Below, piece after piece: positions 35,368 through 47,900 of a stretch of 64,000 nt of DNA. The DNA comes from Branchiostoma lanceolatum (taxonomy: Eukaryota > Chordata > Leptocardii > Amphioxiformes > Branchiostomatidae). The stretch lies in contig NC_089727.1 of NCBI RefSeq assembly GCF_035083965.1, positions 11,475,501-11,539,500 on the forward strand. The letters are read 5' to 3'. Within the stretch, counting starts at the first letter, position 1; each line of letters opens with the position of its first letter. Below the pieces are notes generated by a model, which was not told where the DNA came from, did no database searches, and saw nothing but the letters and a program-made list of their open reading frames with translations. Position numbers and translations under genes: made by a program.

Positions 35368-37080
35368 TTCGGCCGACCGCGTCCAAAATATTTCCCGTAC
35401 AGCCTGCTCGGTCTCTGAACAGAAAACTGTCTAGAACACTGAGAGCAGTCGCTAGTCCTTTTCATCGACTGGTTCGTGAGAAGCATCGAAAACAACACGT
35501 CACCATCGTTGCCGGTCACGAGCCAGGTATTTAATTGTTAATTTTCAATTTGGGAAATACCAATAGTCTGCTTTACGACTAACAGAAGTCTTTCAGCAAC
35601 ACAATAATTTGACAAAGTACACCGTAGAGTTGAATACCTGACGGTCGATCTGGTCTTATTTTTAGCCTAAGCTCGAGATTTAAACCTCAGTTTTCGTCAA
35701 ATGATGTCGTTCTCTTATCAACAACATCTATCTGGTATTTTATTACTAGCAACGTGCACAGAAGAATGCTGATTAATTCCGTGGCTCTCGCGGAACCCCT
35801 TCGTTAATTCTTTACAGCATATCTTCCGAGATATCTTCATGAGGATGAAACGAAGATTAAACTATAAGGTTGCATTTCTCCAATGTGTCGTCTGCCGTCT
35901 TACAAAGTATACTGAAACTAAAACTAAAAACAAACTCAAGTCACATTGTCGTGAGGAAATGCAGAGAGTAAGAAAGTCACTTCAGCAAAGAAAGGTCCCC
36001 GTTTCTAAAAGCAATTAGTTTAGTCGTAAAAATTGTCACTGGCACTCAATAACTCCAACTATGAGAAAAACAATGTTTATCTATTCTGCATCTACTGAGA
36101 AGCACTTCTCTTCGAAAGATCAATGACATATTAAGAACGTTTGAAATACGGATGTTGTCTTAGAATCAGAATAGGTCTTAGACTTGAACAGTGTTTGTTG
36201 AATGCATGCTAAATACCAACTTCGAAGCCATACCCGTGCAATCGTTAATTTTAGTTATTAACAAGACAATGAAAACAACAACAAGTACATTGGCCAGCTG
36301 CTGAGCATGGTTGGTAATGTCAATGCGGAACGCAGCATCCAAATAGAATATACTATGACAGTAGGAAAATAGGTCGACGTTTCACGCGACCGTCGACATG
36401 CAACTAGTCTCTACCAGACTAACTACGCTGGATATATGAAAATTTGCCGGCCAGGGCCGAGTTTTACCCGATGATAGGGTTTCATAGGAAATGTTAACCG
36501 TTTACGTCGGACTGACTCTCCTGGCCAATTATTTTAAGTTGAGTAGAGTAGATCCTTTGACCCAGCAGGTAGGAAGTTGCTGAATTCGCTACGATTCATA
36601 TTACGTAGGAAGGCCTGGTGGAGGCTACAGTGCAACCAAGGAGGTTTAAAAAATATCTTAAACTTCCTTGGTGCAACTTACTAATGCAAGGCGTGTCATT
36701 TTCTTTAATACTGTAATCTAGCGAAATATTGTCTTGAGCCGGGGTTGTGAAATGGCACTGGGCCTACAATCCGCGCATTTCACAAGGTCGCAAACTGTAA
36801 CTTCTTTAGCGGACCAACTCCTCTGGCATGTTATCCGTCTTTTTGGCCAATTTCCACTATTTTTCCAGCGCCCTGTGGAGCCTGGCAGAGGCTACATTTC
36901 CCCCACAAAATATCATTATTTAACCGTTATCTTCCATGGATCCAATTTTGTCATGCAGTTTGGTACAGTGTCAAAGTTCTCATTTCATTCTAATGCATCC
37001 CACTCCCAGTTCGTCCTGCGTTCCGTCTTTTTCAAGATGACGAGGCAATATTTTGTCGTGATGTGATGTCACGAGATGTA
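35368..37080. other. Intergenic region between divergent receptor and ZFAND2 genes
   Basis: No coding exon seen. At 36408..36893 there is a probable old inverted-repeat element: TAGTCTCTACCAGACTAAC on the left and CCTGGCAGAGGCTA on the right, with internal TTTGCCGGCC / TTGGCCAATTTCC partners. A small palindrome, GTGCAACCAAGGAGGTTTAA / TTAAACTTCCTTGGTGCAAC, is at about 36630..36680. The right end also resembles 24055..24101. Confidence 0.5.
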
Positions 37081-37130
37081 TGACGTCACCGATGACGAAT
37101 GTTCCAGAAGGGGAAGCCCGAAGATATAAA
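37081..37130 (+). promoter_or_regulatory. ZFAND2 promoter: CRE, perfect heat-shock element and TATA box
   Basis: TGACGTCA (37081..37088) is a consensus CRE. GAATGTTCCAGAA (37097..37109) is a three-unit heat-shock element, nGAAnnTTCnnGAAn, with all nine defining bases. TATAAA is at 37125..37130, about 36 bp ahead of the start codon at 37166. Spacing suits a compact inducible promoter. Mammalian ZFAND2A (AIRAP) is known as an HSF1 and arsenite target, so HSF1 control here is a reasonable inference. Confidence 0.75.
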
Positions 37131-37165
37131 TGCGCATGCGTCAAAGGTCGTCAGCTCATTTCAAG

Positions 37166-40100
37166 ATGGCGGAGTTTCCGGATCTGGGTGCACACTGCTC
37201 CGAGACTTTCTGCAAGCAACTGGGTAAGAAATTATGTTGTTTGACGGGATAAAGTAGGACAAAACTATCCACAAGACGTCTGTGGAGAAGTTGATGTGAT
37301 ACGTTAAAGGAAGAACGCCGGATAGTACGCCCAAATGCTTGTTTGATGGTCGGGTGTTTTGGTGTTGTTTTCATGTCATACTTGTTGCATACGGAATGAA
37401 TGAGCACTTTTCACCAAATATTTTCTGTTTCTTCTACTTTAAAGAAAAGTTCCACATTTGATAGTAGTATTTTATTATTACGCTACAAGAAAGCTCAATA
37501 TGTCCACATTTTAGTAATAAATGCAGGTCTTTTAATGATCGTGTTTTAAAGGTGGTTAAATAATTTTGGAAATTGGTTATAAAAGGGGAGGGGGTAACAA
37601 GTTTTATTAGAGAAAATATTAGATATTTGCATAAACCTGAACCAAAATGAAGCCAGTCAATAATTCTTCTTTTTGTGTAGTTGTCTTTTCTTCAAAAAGC
37701 CGGGTTAATGTACAATTCAAAGGTAGGATCCACGTAGATAAACGTCCAAAATGGGGAGGGCAAAAATGATACAGCAAAATTATTGTAGAACGTGACATCC
37801 CAGTATAGTGACTGAATGCAGGTATACTGATTGCTTCAAATTCGTGTAATGTAATCAGCATGTTAACCAATCACATGGCTATTACATTACCACTAAAAGG
37901 TTGGTTTCAGATAAAAGTACATTATGTAAATTAGAATACGTCCATCTATCAGTATCACTGCCATGTTCAGATTTAATACTTTATTTGTAATATTTTGGAC
38001 TCAAAGCTGTGGATGACTTGTAGTTGCAACACACCGAAAAGGATCAAGGCTCAAATGCAGTGAATTTATTCCAACAAACCACAGATTTATTGGAAAATAG
38101 TAACTGCTTCTTATAGTCCAAATAGGTGTCACTTGAGTTGAGAGTGAAAGTGACACTAAGCATGGAGCACAACTTTTATCACTAGTTCTACAGTTGTGTT
38201 GGTCTATGACTATGAATGATATAAACTAGATTTGCTATTTTCCTCTTAACTGCCAGCCATCCTGGTGTGTTCATAGTGCATGTTTATCACACTGTATGAA
38301 GTAGCTAATGTTACATTCTATTTCATTTTCATCCTACAGACTTTCTTCCAATGAAATGTGACTGCTGTGAGAAGATTTTTTGGTAAGTCACATTCCATTG
38401 ATGTGTTCTTCAATTTGTGTTGATATGTGTCATTTTCAGTATCTATCCATCAATCTATACCTATATAGCCGATATAACTGGCCTTTGACGTAACGGCAGC
38501 AGTTGTATCAATTGAGAATTACTACTGAGAAGCACAATTGTGCAGGTGTGATGAAATCTTCCAATTTGATCACTTTTGTCTATAGGTAGTGAGAGTGCAC
38601 AACTGTATTCTTGAAATATCTGATTATATTCTTACATTGTTTGTACATTTTAATCAGTAAGGACCACATCCTGTATCGACAACACAAGTGTGAGTCTTCC
38701 TACAAGAAGGACGTCCAAGTGCCGGTGTGCCCCCTGTGTAACGCCCCCATCCCTGTGAAGAGAGGCGAGCTGCCTGACATCAGGGTGGGGGAGCACATCG
38801 ACAGGGACTGTAAGTCTGACCAGGCAGAACAGAGGAGGAAGATCTACACCAACAGGTGTAATGTCAAGGGCTGTAAGCAGAAGGAGGTAAGTCAGCAGAA
38901 CTTCCCACTGTCTGTTTAACCAGGTACAACACCTATGTCAAGTCAAGTCAAAGTTTATTGCACAATGATTTTAACAGGTACAATGTAAGGCAAACAATAG
39001 AATACTACTGGCTACTTATATCAAACTACTAAAAGCTACAGGGAGGTTCTATGCTATACAATGGTTAGGTTCTATGTCTGTATCATTTAACACAGTATAT
39101 CTACCTTTCCAGGTAACACTCCTGCTAGGGTAGCTTGTTATGTTACATACTATTCAGATCTGTGAGGACAAAAATTGTCAGGCTTCTTCAAAGTCTTTTG
39201 AAAAATGATGCTAGAAGCTGCATTAAGTCATCATCATGGAGTGCCCTTCACTCACTAAATAGAATTTGGAAATCTCTGATTAGAAAACAAACTAAAACGA
39301 AAGTGTTCTGGCATGTATTGAAGCAAGCATTAAGTACATGTACACCCATGATTGTGGTGTTGTTATGTTCAAGACACTCCTGTGATCCCCAATGTCTGTT
39401 GTATTTTGCTGTTCCAGTTGATACCTGTAGTGTGTGATTCTTGTCGGAAGAACTTCTGTCTGAAGCACCGTCATACGACAGACCACAAGTGTAAAGGCTA
39501 CCAGGGCGCTGGCAGGGCAGTCTCTAATGCTGGGTGAGTCCACTGGCTTTGGAGCTTCATTATGTTTGAAAATTGTATATGGTGCATGTAGCTGCAAGCA
39601 TAATCCATTGTTATTGTTGGTAAATACACTTGTGCTGTATGTCTATGTCTAATAATGTGATGCATGCCTATCTTTTGGCTACAAAGACATGGTTCAGTTT
39701 TACTAATGTATGAAACTGATTCACTTGTTGTTAATGTTTTAATAGGGCTGCTGCCATTCTGAGAAATAAAGGGTCTAACAAACCCAGCAGTGCTGCCCGA
39801 TCCTCTGGCACTGCAGCCTCCAGACCTTCCAACAAACCACAGCAGACAATGATGGCTTTCACTGGCAGGGAACTGGACAGGTCAGTCATTCATGCACTAT
39901 AATATACTACTGTACTTTACTCTGGATGGTCCCGGCTTTTTTCAACAACCTGCACAACAGCAGCTTGCCAGATTTCTGCCTGGCATGTGTAAAGTTTGTT
40001 TGAACACAATGTTGTCCTATTTACACAATGTTTCACACTGGGTATTGTTCCATAGGGAGAGAAGAGAGCGGGAAGCCCAGCAGAGGCTACAGCAGACTGG

Positions 40101-40606
40101 AGGTAGGCAGCAGACCAGGGCTAATGTAGGAGCAGCACAGGCCCTACAGGCTGGGCTATCTGAGGATGAAGCCATGGCTCTGGCCCTGCAGCAGTCACTA
40201 GCTGAGGAGCAGAGCAAAGGCCAACAGAAACCGTAAGTTTATTTTACTTTGATTTGTTCCTTGTTCACTTCATTTCAGGTAATTTCAGGCTACCAGAGCC
40301 AATAAAGGACAACTTTCTTTATAGATATTAGTCTGCCTCAAGTTTTTAAGAGCCTACAACTATGATACAGAAAGAGATATGGATTAAATTTTGTGTGGCC
40401 TTAGAATTGGATATTTCTGTGCTACTCTATTATTATCAGTATGGTTTATCTAAACAGCATGTCTTTGTGTTTTCAGTATGACCCAGCAGGAGCAGGATGA
40501 TCTAGCCTTGGCCCAGGCACTAGCGGCAAGTGAGCAAGAAGCCCTAAGTCAGCAGCAAAGGGGCAGACAGGGGAATCAAGACAAGAGCAGCTGTGCAGTG
40601 TCTTAA
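37166..40606 (+). CDS. ZFAND2B: AN1-type zinc finger protein ZFAND2 (AIRAPL-like), seven exons, complete
   Basis: Exons: 37166..37223, 38340..38382, 38658..38886, 39418..39533, 39746..39880, 40056..40232, 40477..40606; phases join and give 295 residues (human ZFAND2B about 257). Start context is AAGATGG, reading MAEFPDLGAHCSETFC. The first AN1 finger uses C11, C16, C26, C29, C34, H37, H43 and C45; the second C101 to C135 (CNVKGCKQKE..CDSC..FCLKHR..H.C). Two ubiquitin-interacting motifs are at about 229-245 (EDEAMALALQQSLAEE) and 258-275 (EQDDLALAQALAASEQE). The last four residues, CAVS, form a CaaX prenylation box. AIRAPL binds p97 and the proteasome at the ER membrane and limits misfolded-protein stress; the UIM plus CaaX layout matches ZFAND2B, not ZFAND2A. 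The promoter carries a heat-shock element. Confidence 0.93.
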
Positions 40607-41983
40607 CACTCCTCACTGTGCCTCTTTGTATATAGTCTTCCTACTCCAAAACGATAGACATGATATATAGACATGTGTAGTACTTGTACTTGTTAATGCT
40701 TAAAAAGTATCTATACTCCTAAATTGAACTGGTGGGCAAACTGACACTGTAATTAAATGTTTTGTTATGAAAGTTCAGTGAAGTAGCTGGTGTGATCAAT
40801 TAAGAGTAAAGCTGCCAATTTTAATTTTAATGTGTTACCAAAGAAGGTGTGCAAAACACACAGATACGCACGTACCTTGCATATCTGTAGTTACACTAAG
40901 TAATATGTATCTGCCTTACAACAGTGCTTTGCCTACTTTCTGAATATTTTGCTTTTAATTTCCCCTACACAGTTAAATGAATATTGTGAGTTGAGTTAAC
41001 CTTCTCCTGCTACCTCATTCTGTAATCCATACAAATGTGGTGCCAAAAGGCTACCTCAGCAGGGTTAATGTGCAACTTTGTAAAATCTGTCCCTGCTTAC
41101 TTGTGCTATATAACAACAGGTATAACTAAGCCCACAGAAACATGGCATAAACCTTTGATGACTAAGCTTATAGATTACAAAGGTCTATTGAAGATGGCCT
41201 GCCTTGTAAAAGATGATCTCAACTTGTCACTGCAGTCACTTCAAACCAAGAAAGTGGCATATCAGGGTCAGGGAGTATTTTTTCGCAGTGTAGATAGTTG
41301 AACTGACTGCATGTAATCACAGTATAAACCATTGATGAAACAAAAAGTGTATATCAGCTAAGTAATGAGAAGTGCACACTGAAGATGATTGAATGATTTA
41401 TTAATTATTGGTAAACTCCACCGGTAGGATGTGAACAGTGTACCAAGCATTTTCTTGAACTTGATTTGTTCATGTAAATGTTTTCGTTACCTTGACATGG
41501 ATAATAAACTTACAACAATGTAAAAAAATGCCTTCCTTGTCTGAACTAGATATGACACAGTGGATATGATAAACGTAACATTCAAATGAGATGGATATAA
41601 ATTGATAAAATGCCAGATGTACATGATAACATATAAATGTGTTGGAGGAGCCTATGAAACCATATTTTGTATCAACATCCAAGATAGTCTTTCCCAAACA
41701 AAAACAAACACTTGATTGACATATTGACGGAACAGCATACCATAGAGTATTGTAACAATGAACTTTCTAAATATTTGCAATCCACTCTGATGCACATGGT
41801 TACAGTAACTTTTGGCAGAAAATTTATTGTCATTTCCATGATACATGTAGTTGTTCATATCTTTCAATACCCCGTAGACCAAACAAGATTTAATTACCCT
41901 ACTGCAGACTAAATTAAATTTCAGCAAGCTTTCTATACTAGTATACATCTCTAGATCCATGTAGGATTATTCTGTTTGGCTTG

Positions 41984-44900
41984 TCAGCTGTCTTTCTTCT
42001 GGTCCTTTTCCCCAAATGGGTTACTCCACACAACCATTCCTAAGGGATAAGAACAAGTTGAGAGTGGTATTCTTGCAGTCATCAATCAATCAATACACAC
42101 AGAATAAACATCGAACAACTGCAAGTCTGATATAATCATGGGGTGGCCATCACAGAAATCAGCATGCTTTTTATACCTCCTGCCATATTCTTCATGTCTA
42201 CATGATTCAAAAATACAAAGTATAAACATGAGCTCAGGGACCTCATACCTCTATGAAATATTTAGAGCCTTTGTAGATTTATTGTTTCATCTTGCCTCAT
42301 TGATTATGAAAATAAGGTTGTAATTAGCATTATCTATTTTGAAAGACTTGAATATGATAATATTACATTCAAATAGATTATGCTAATTAAAACTTTTTTC
42401 CTTGTTCGAATGAAAAATCAAACAAAACAGGCACATGTACCTACCTCCTGGTTGGATTTCTTCCTGTTTTATACCTGCTCTGTTCTGTTTCTGCATGTTC
42501 TCTGTATGAAAGGAATATAAGTTTGGCAATTAAGTAACTTTTAGTGGCTTGCAAACATCAAAGCTATGGATGTTCAGGTTTTGTTTACATAATCATTGGC
42601 TATTCCTACATCCATCATGTTTGCTTTATCCTTTGACTATGTGGCTTTTCAAAGTGGGGGAGTCTGGATGTGGTTTAGTACATTATACTTTCCAAGCAGA
42701 GGTTTGGCTCCAGCTGTTTTTTGCGTTTCGGCGCATGCGCGCCGGAACGCATTGTCCTGGCTTTTACCTTCAAGGAAGGAACCAGGGAAGCTTGGTTCAA
42801 CACTGTGTCGCACACAATAAGACCTTATATGGCAATACGTTCTCAAATCCTTGTATAGCCGTTGCCTTATATGGCAAGAGAGCACGAAAAGGCAGGCAGG
42901 CTAGATTTGCATGTGACACAGGACGGCGACCGCATGTAACTGCTACAACTGTTCGGAAATATCATTGCATTGTGGTTTCGGACTTTGATATCCTGAAAAA
43001 TGACCATATTACATCTATTCCACAAGATTGCAGAAGAAAAAAAACGATTTCGTCAAGAAAACGACCAAAAATCGGCATAAATGATACCATATAGTGAGGT
43101 TATAGCATTACGTTCAGAGTGACTAGTTACGTACCGCAGCTTGGCCGATCTGGCAACGCGAAGCACTTCGGACCCAGAAGATCCGGGTTCGTGTCCGTGC
43201 ATGGTTTTTTTTTGTTCTTTTTAGATATTGAATATCAAAAATATATATTGATATTATATTAATCTATCAATATCATATTTATGAATATCATTTTTTCATT
43301 AATAAATAAAGAAATATTTTATATTTGTTATTTTTAAATATTCATTTAATATATACAAGGCCTTTGTCTTATGAACAGGACTTTATAGATTCCAAACCCG
43401 GCATTCAAATTTTTCTGTTCATTGTAATGGAAAATACCGTGCAGCGGCTCCTATGCGCGGTAAGATGATTCTTGCAAAACACTCGCCACTAAACTTCTAT
43501 CCCCGATGTAAACAGAGGCTCTTGATGTTGTTTGCAAAACAGCGATTCTTTGTTACAGTAGCAAATGCTCCATTGTTCAGTATCGACTTCATTCAGACAA
43601 CACGGACGTGGAAAGTGGCGCCCCTCGGCACAAAACTATGGGAATTTTCATGAATTTTAGCAAAATTACCCAGGAAAATAAGGAAGAAATGTTGTAAATG
43701 CGGAAACCAGAATAATACGGATGAGGTAGCTGTTGATTTGTTTGACATTTGGTAGTCATTTTAGATAGAACCTTAGCTGTTATGAACTTCTATTTCACTT
43801 GATTACCATAGTGCTGATGATTCAATGGTGCTTTTTCAAATTTTATGTTTTATTGCGTGCTATGTACATAATTACAGGTTTGCGATAGCAAAACCTGTTC
43901 TGTTTTTGCATCCAAGGATGGGGGCCGCCATGTTGGATGTGACCATTTTATTGGGAGGGGTGTTTTTTGTCGCTAATGTTGGGTGTGACTATTTTGACGG
44001 AGGGGTGTTTTTCTTGCTAGTTTTCTTTTTTTGTGTGTTCTTGCTAATTTTTTTCTTGCTGTGGGTTGAGTGTGACCATGTTTACTGGAGGGATGTGTTT
44101 TTCACTAATGTGTGGGTGTTAGTTATTGGTGTGGTAGTGTTGTGACTTTGCCGTTGGCACAAATGGACACAAGGCCCACTGTACTAAAGGACGAGCAAGG
44201 TCCACTGAGCATCATGTTGTTGTGGTCTTGTCGAAAAGTAAGGGACGACAAGATCCCCAACGATAGAGGGTTAATATAGATTTGTTATCTAATGTGATGT
44301 TGGATTAGAAAGTGTTTGAATCGACAATATTGGGGGTGGTTTTAGTCGCTAATGCTGGTTCCCTATATTTTTCCTAATTTCGGGTTAGGTGTGACCATTT
44401 TGACCGGAGGGGTGTTTTTTGCCACTAATGTTAGGTGTAAAATAGGAATGTTATTAGTGTGGTGGTGTTGTGACTTTGCCGTTGGCACAAATGGACACAA
44501 GGCCCACTGTACTAAAGGACGAGCAAGGTCCACTGAGCATCATGTTGTTGTGGTCTTGTCGAAAAGTAAGGGACGACAAGATCCCCAACGATAGAGGCCG
44601 AGGGTTACTAAAGATTTGTTATTTAATGTGATGTTGGATTAGAAAGTGTTGGAATCGACAATATTGGGGGTGGTTTTTGTCGCTAATGTTGGTTCCCTAT
44701 ATCTTTCCTAGTTTCGGGTTAGGTGCGACAATTTTGACCGGAGGGGTGGTTTTTGCCACTCATTTTAGGTGTAAGAGATTAATGTTATTAGTGTGGTGGT
44801 GTTGTGACTTTGCCGTTGGCACAAATGGACACAAGGCCCACTGTACTAAAGGACGAGCAAGGTCCACTGAGCATCATGTTGTTGTGGTCTTGTCGAAAAG

Positions 44901-47900
44901 TAAGGGACGACAAGATCCCCAACGATAGAGGCCGAGGGTTAATAAAGATTTGTTATTTAATTTGATGTTGGATTAGAAAGTGTTGGAATCGACAATATTG
45001 GGGGTGGTTTTTGTCGCTAATGTTGGTTCCCTATATCTTTCCTAGTTTCGGGTTAGGTGCGACAATTTTGACCGGAGGGGTGGTTTTTGCCACTCATTTT
45101 AGGTGTAAGAGATTAATGTTATTAGTGTGGTGGTGTTGTGACTTTGCCGTTGGCACAAATGGACACAAGGCCCACTGTACTAAAGGACGAGCAAGGTCCA
45201 CTGAGCATCATGTTGTTGTGGTCTTGTCGAAAAGTATGGGACGACAAGATCCCCAACGATAGAGGGTTAATATAGATTTGTTATTGAATGTGATGTTGGA
45301 TTAGAAAGTGTTGGAATCGATGATATTTGGGGTGGTTTTTGTCACTAATGTTGGTTCCCTATATCTTTCCTAGTTTTGGGTTAGGTGCGACCATTTTGAC
45401 CGGAGGGGTGGTTTTTGCCACTCATTTTATGATTAAGAGATGAATGTTATTAGTGTGGTGGTGTTGTGACTTTGCCGTTGGCACAAATGGACACAAGGCC
45501 CACTGTACTAAAGGACGAGCAAGGTCCACTGAGCATCATGTTGTTGTGGTCTTGTCGAAAAGTAAGGGACGACAAGATCCCCAACGATAGAGGGTTAATA
45601 TAGATTTGTTATTTAATGTGATGTTGGATTAGAAATTGTTGGAGTCAGTAATATTGGACGTGATTGATCGGAGGGATGGTTTTTGTTGCTAATGTTAGTT
45701 TACGACCACATCAATGATAAAGAAATGACACAGAAACAAGGATTCCCGCACACTTAGCAAGGTGCACACTTACCGTTATAAAACTGACTGATTGTGACTT
45801 CATAATGTTGGCTAATTACTACGATCCTTACTGAAGGTCTCTGTTGCTCTTTTGACCTAAACTTCCTTGCCTTTGAAATCTCTTGTCTTTCTACTGTCTT
45901 ACTCTGCTGACACAACATTGATTACTTTATCGCTTCGCTGCAGTCCACTTTAACAAACGAATACCCGTCAAAGATGTCAAAGAATAACAATTATGGCACA
46001 ACAATAGCAGACTAATTTTACAGTACCGTTGCAAGTTCGGTAAGGAGTTGCACTGAAACTTCTTGGACATTATGTGACGGAGTAACATGTTACTGTTACT
46101 TGTGATTGCAATTGCATACACATTTGAATGGTGTTTCCACCATTCGTACATTCGGTTTGATTTGAGCTGTCATCGGCGAGGTTAACACTTGTATTTTCTT
46201 TGATATACATGCAAAATCAGCCACTAAAAGTCGCACAATAAAATAAACAATAGTATAGACAATACATATTCGTTTAGATCAAATGACGTGGACAACATGT
46301 GCACGTCAGCGTGTGAATTCTCTAAATCGTGTCAGCTTTTCTCTGGCTGTAACAGCGCAATCATTTGGCTGCACACGGCTCTGATGCTGGTCAGGCACCC
46401 CCTGTGGCCTTCCTCCCTCATGTTCTTGGCGACTGTAGAAGTAGATGGTTGATCAGTTCTGTGGAGAATTCGAACATAAATATTGATGATATTGTATCTT
46501 GGGACAAAGCAAATGTTTTGATGAACCTTCGTGGTCTGAGAGAGTTAAGTAAATTAATGTTAAAATTTCTACGGTTTAAAGAAAATACTATAATCTGATT
46601 TAGTACACCCATATGACACACTAACTTACTCTTCTTATATTATGTATGGCAAGCTGGAGGCAAAAATGTAATAATTCATGTCAAATAGGTTTCTATAGTT
46701 GATAATTGACCTTTCCAACGATGTTGTCACATGAGCTGTTTTAAAAATGATTTTAACAAAAGTCAAAATCTGATTAACAACAAACAATATAAGAAAATCT
46801 CTTCACCTTCCTGTACTTCCTATGACATCTTTCACCCCATGCCAGCCAGCTGTGAGGGATCAGACATCTGAAGCTGGTACACAGCTTGTATTTATTCCTA
46901 CCAGTTTCCACCAAGGTCTGCTGCATGCTGTGACGGAAGGAAACATATATTAGGAATATCCAGTATAGTTGAGCAGGTATGAGCAGCTGGGAAATATAAA
47001 GCTATCATCTGACTGACGAATATGACGAATATGATCTGCAACATGATCTGCTACGATGGTATCGCTACCAATCATCATCCGAATTGTTCTAAATGGCATT
47101 TATCAAAAATTGGCCGCGGACAGAACAAAGCCCACTGGCTCTTTATCGAAAAGTACGATTGAGAGGAAACATAACATTAGAACCGTTTATAATAATGCAT
47201 ATATAAACATTTAGAACTTGTCCATGACTGAGTAAACAAACTGCTTGTAAGGTCACCGCTATTTTGACTTTCCTGTGATAACACTTAACAGTGACAGCAT
47301 ATCCCCAGTAGTTATTTTTGCTGTCTGAAAGACTGACCAGCAGGGTCATGGCTGGTGACCCACACTCATGATCAGCCGCGACTTTAAAGTAAACTGTCAG
47401 TTCTAGAAACCTGTTACCTAATGCTGAATCAGCTGCGTTCTCTTGACGATGCAAATTTACAGACATGAGGATCAGGATCCTTATAACAAGGCTGACCTCA
47501 AGGGTTGTGTGAACAGGTATAGGGATATCTCAAAAGTGACATTTCAATGAACTGTATGACATTGGGTCACACAGTTTGACGACCTGAATTAGAGAAGATA
47601 TTTGATATCCTATGTGTATCTCTCCGTCTGGATTACACATGACAACATTTACGGATCATGATCAGAAGAGGAATATAGATGATCATATAGTATGACTCAT
47701 GTAAATTAGTTTTGTCGTTTTTTTCTGAATACCATGTCCTCCAGATGATTTATGTTACACATGTTTTGGGACAGAAATACAGGGACATGAACAACAAGGG
47801 GTTAACTAAATACGTGTAATTCTTCTCATTAAAGTGACAAGTTTAAAACTTAAATACCGGCAGTTTTACACATGCCCGTCTGTAAATACTCTAAGGGACA

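Noticed and set aside
43134..43206. Functional tRNA-Arg gene
   Set aside because: The acceptor stem does not pair and the T stem is mismatched.
44352..45262. Three similar 80-83-residue open frames in the 330-bp array
   Set aside because: They repeat because the DNA repeats. No splice or start context, and the variable part of the unit breaks the frame in other units.
43900..45670. Hammerhead ribozyme in the satellite core
   Set aside because: GAAA follows a stem on the plus strand, but no CTGANGA box is correctly placed on either strand.
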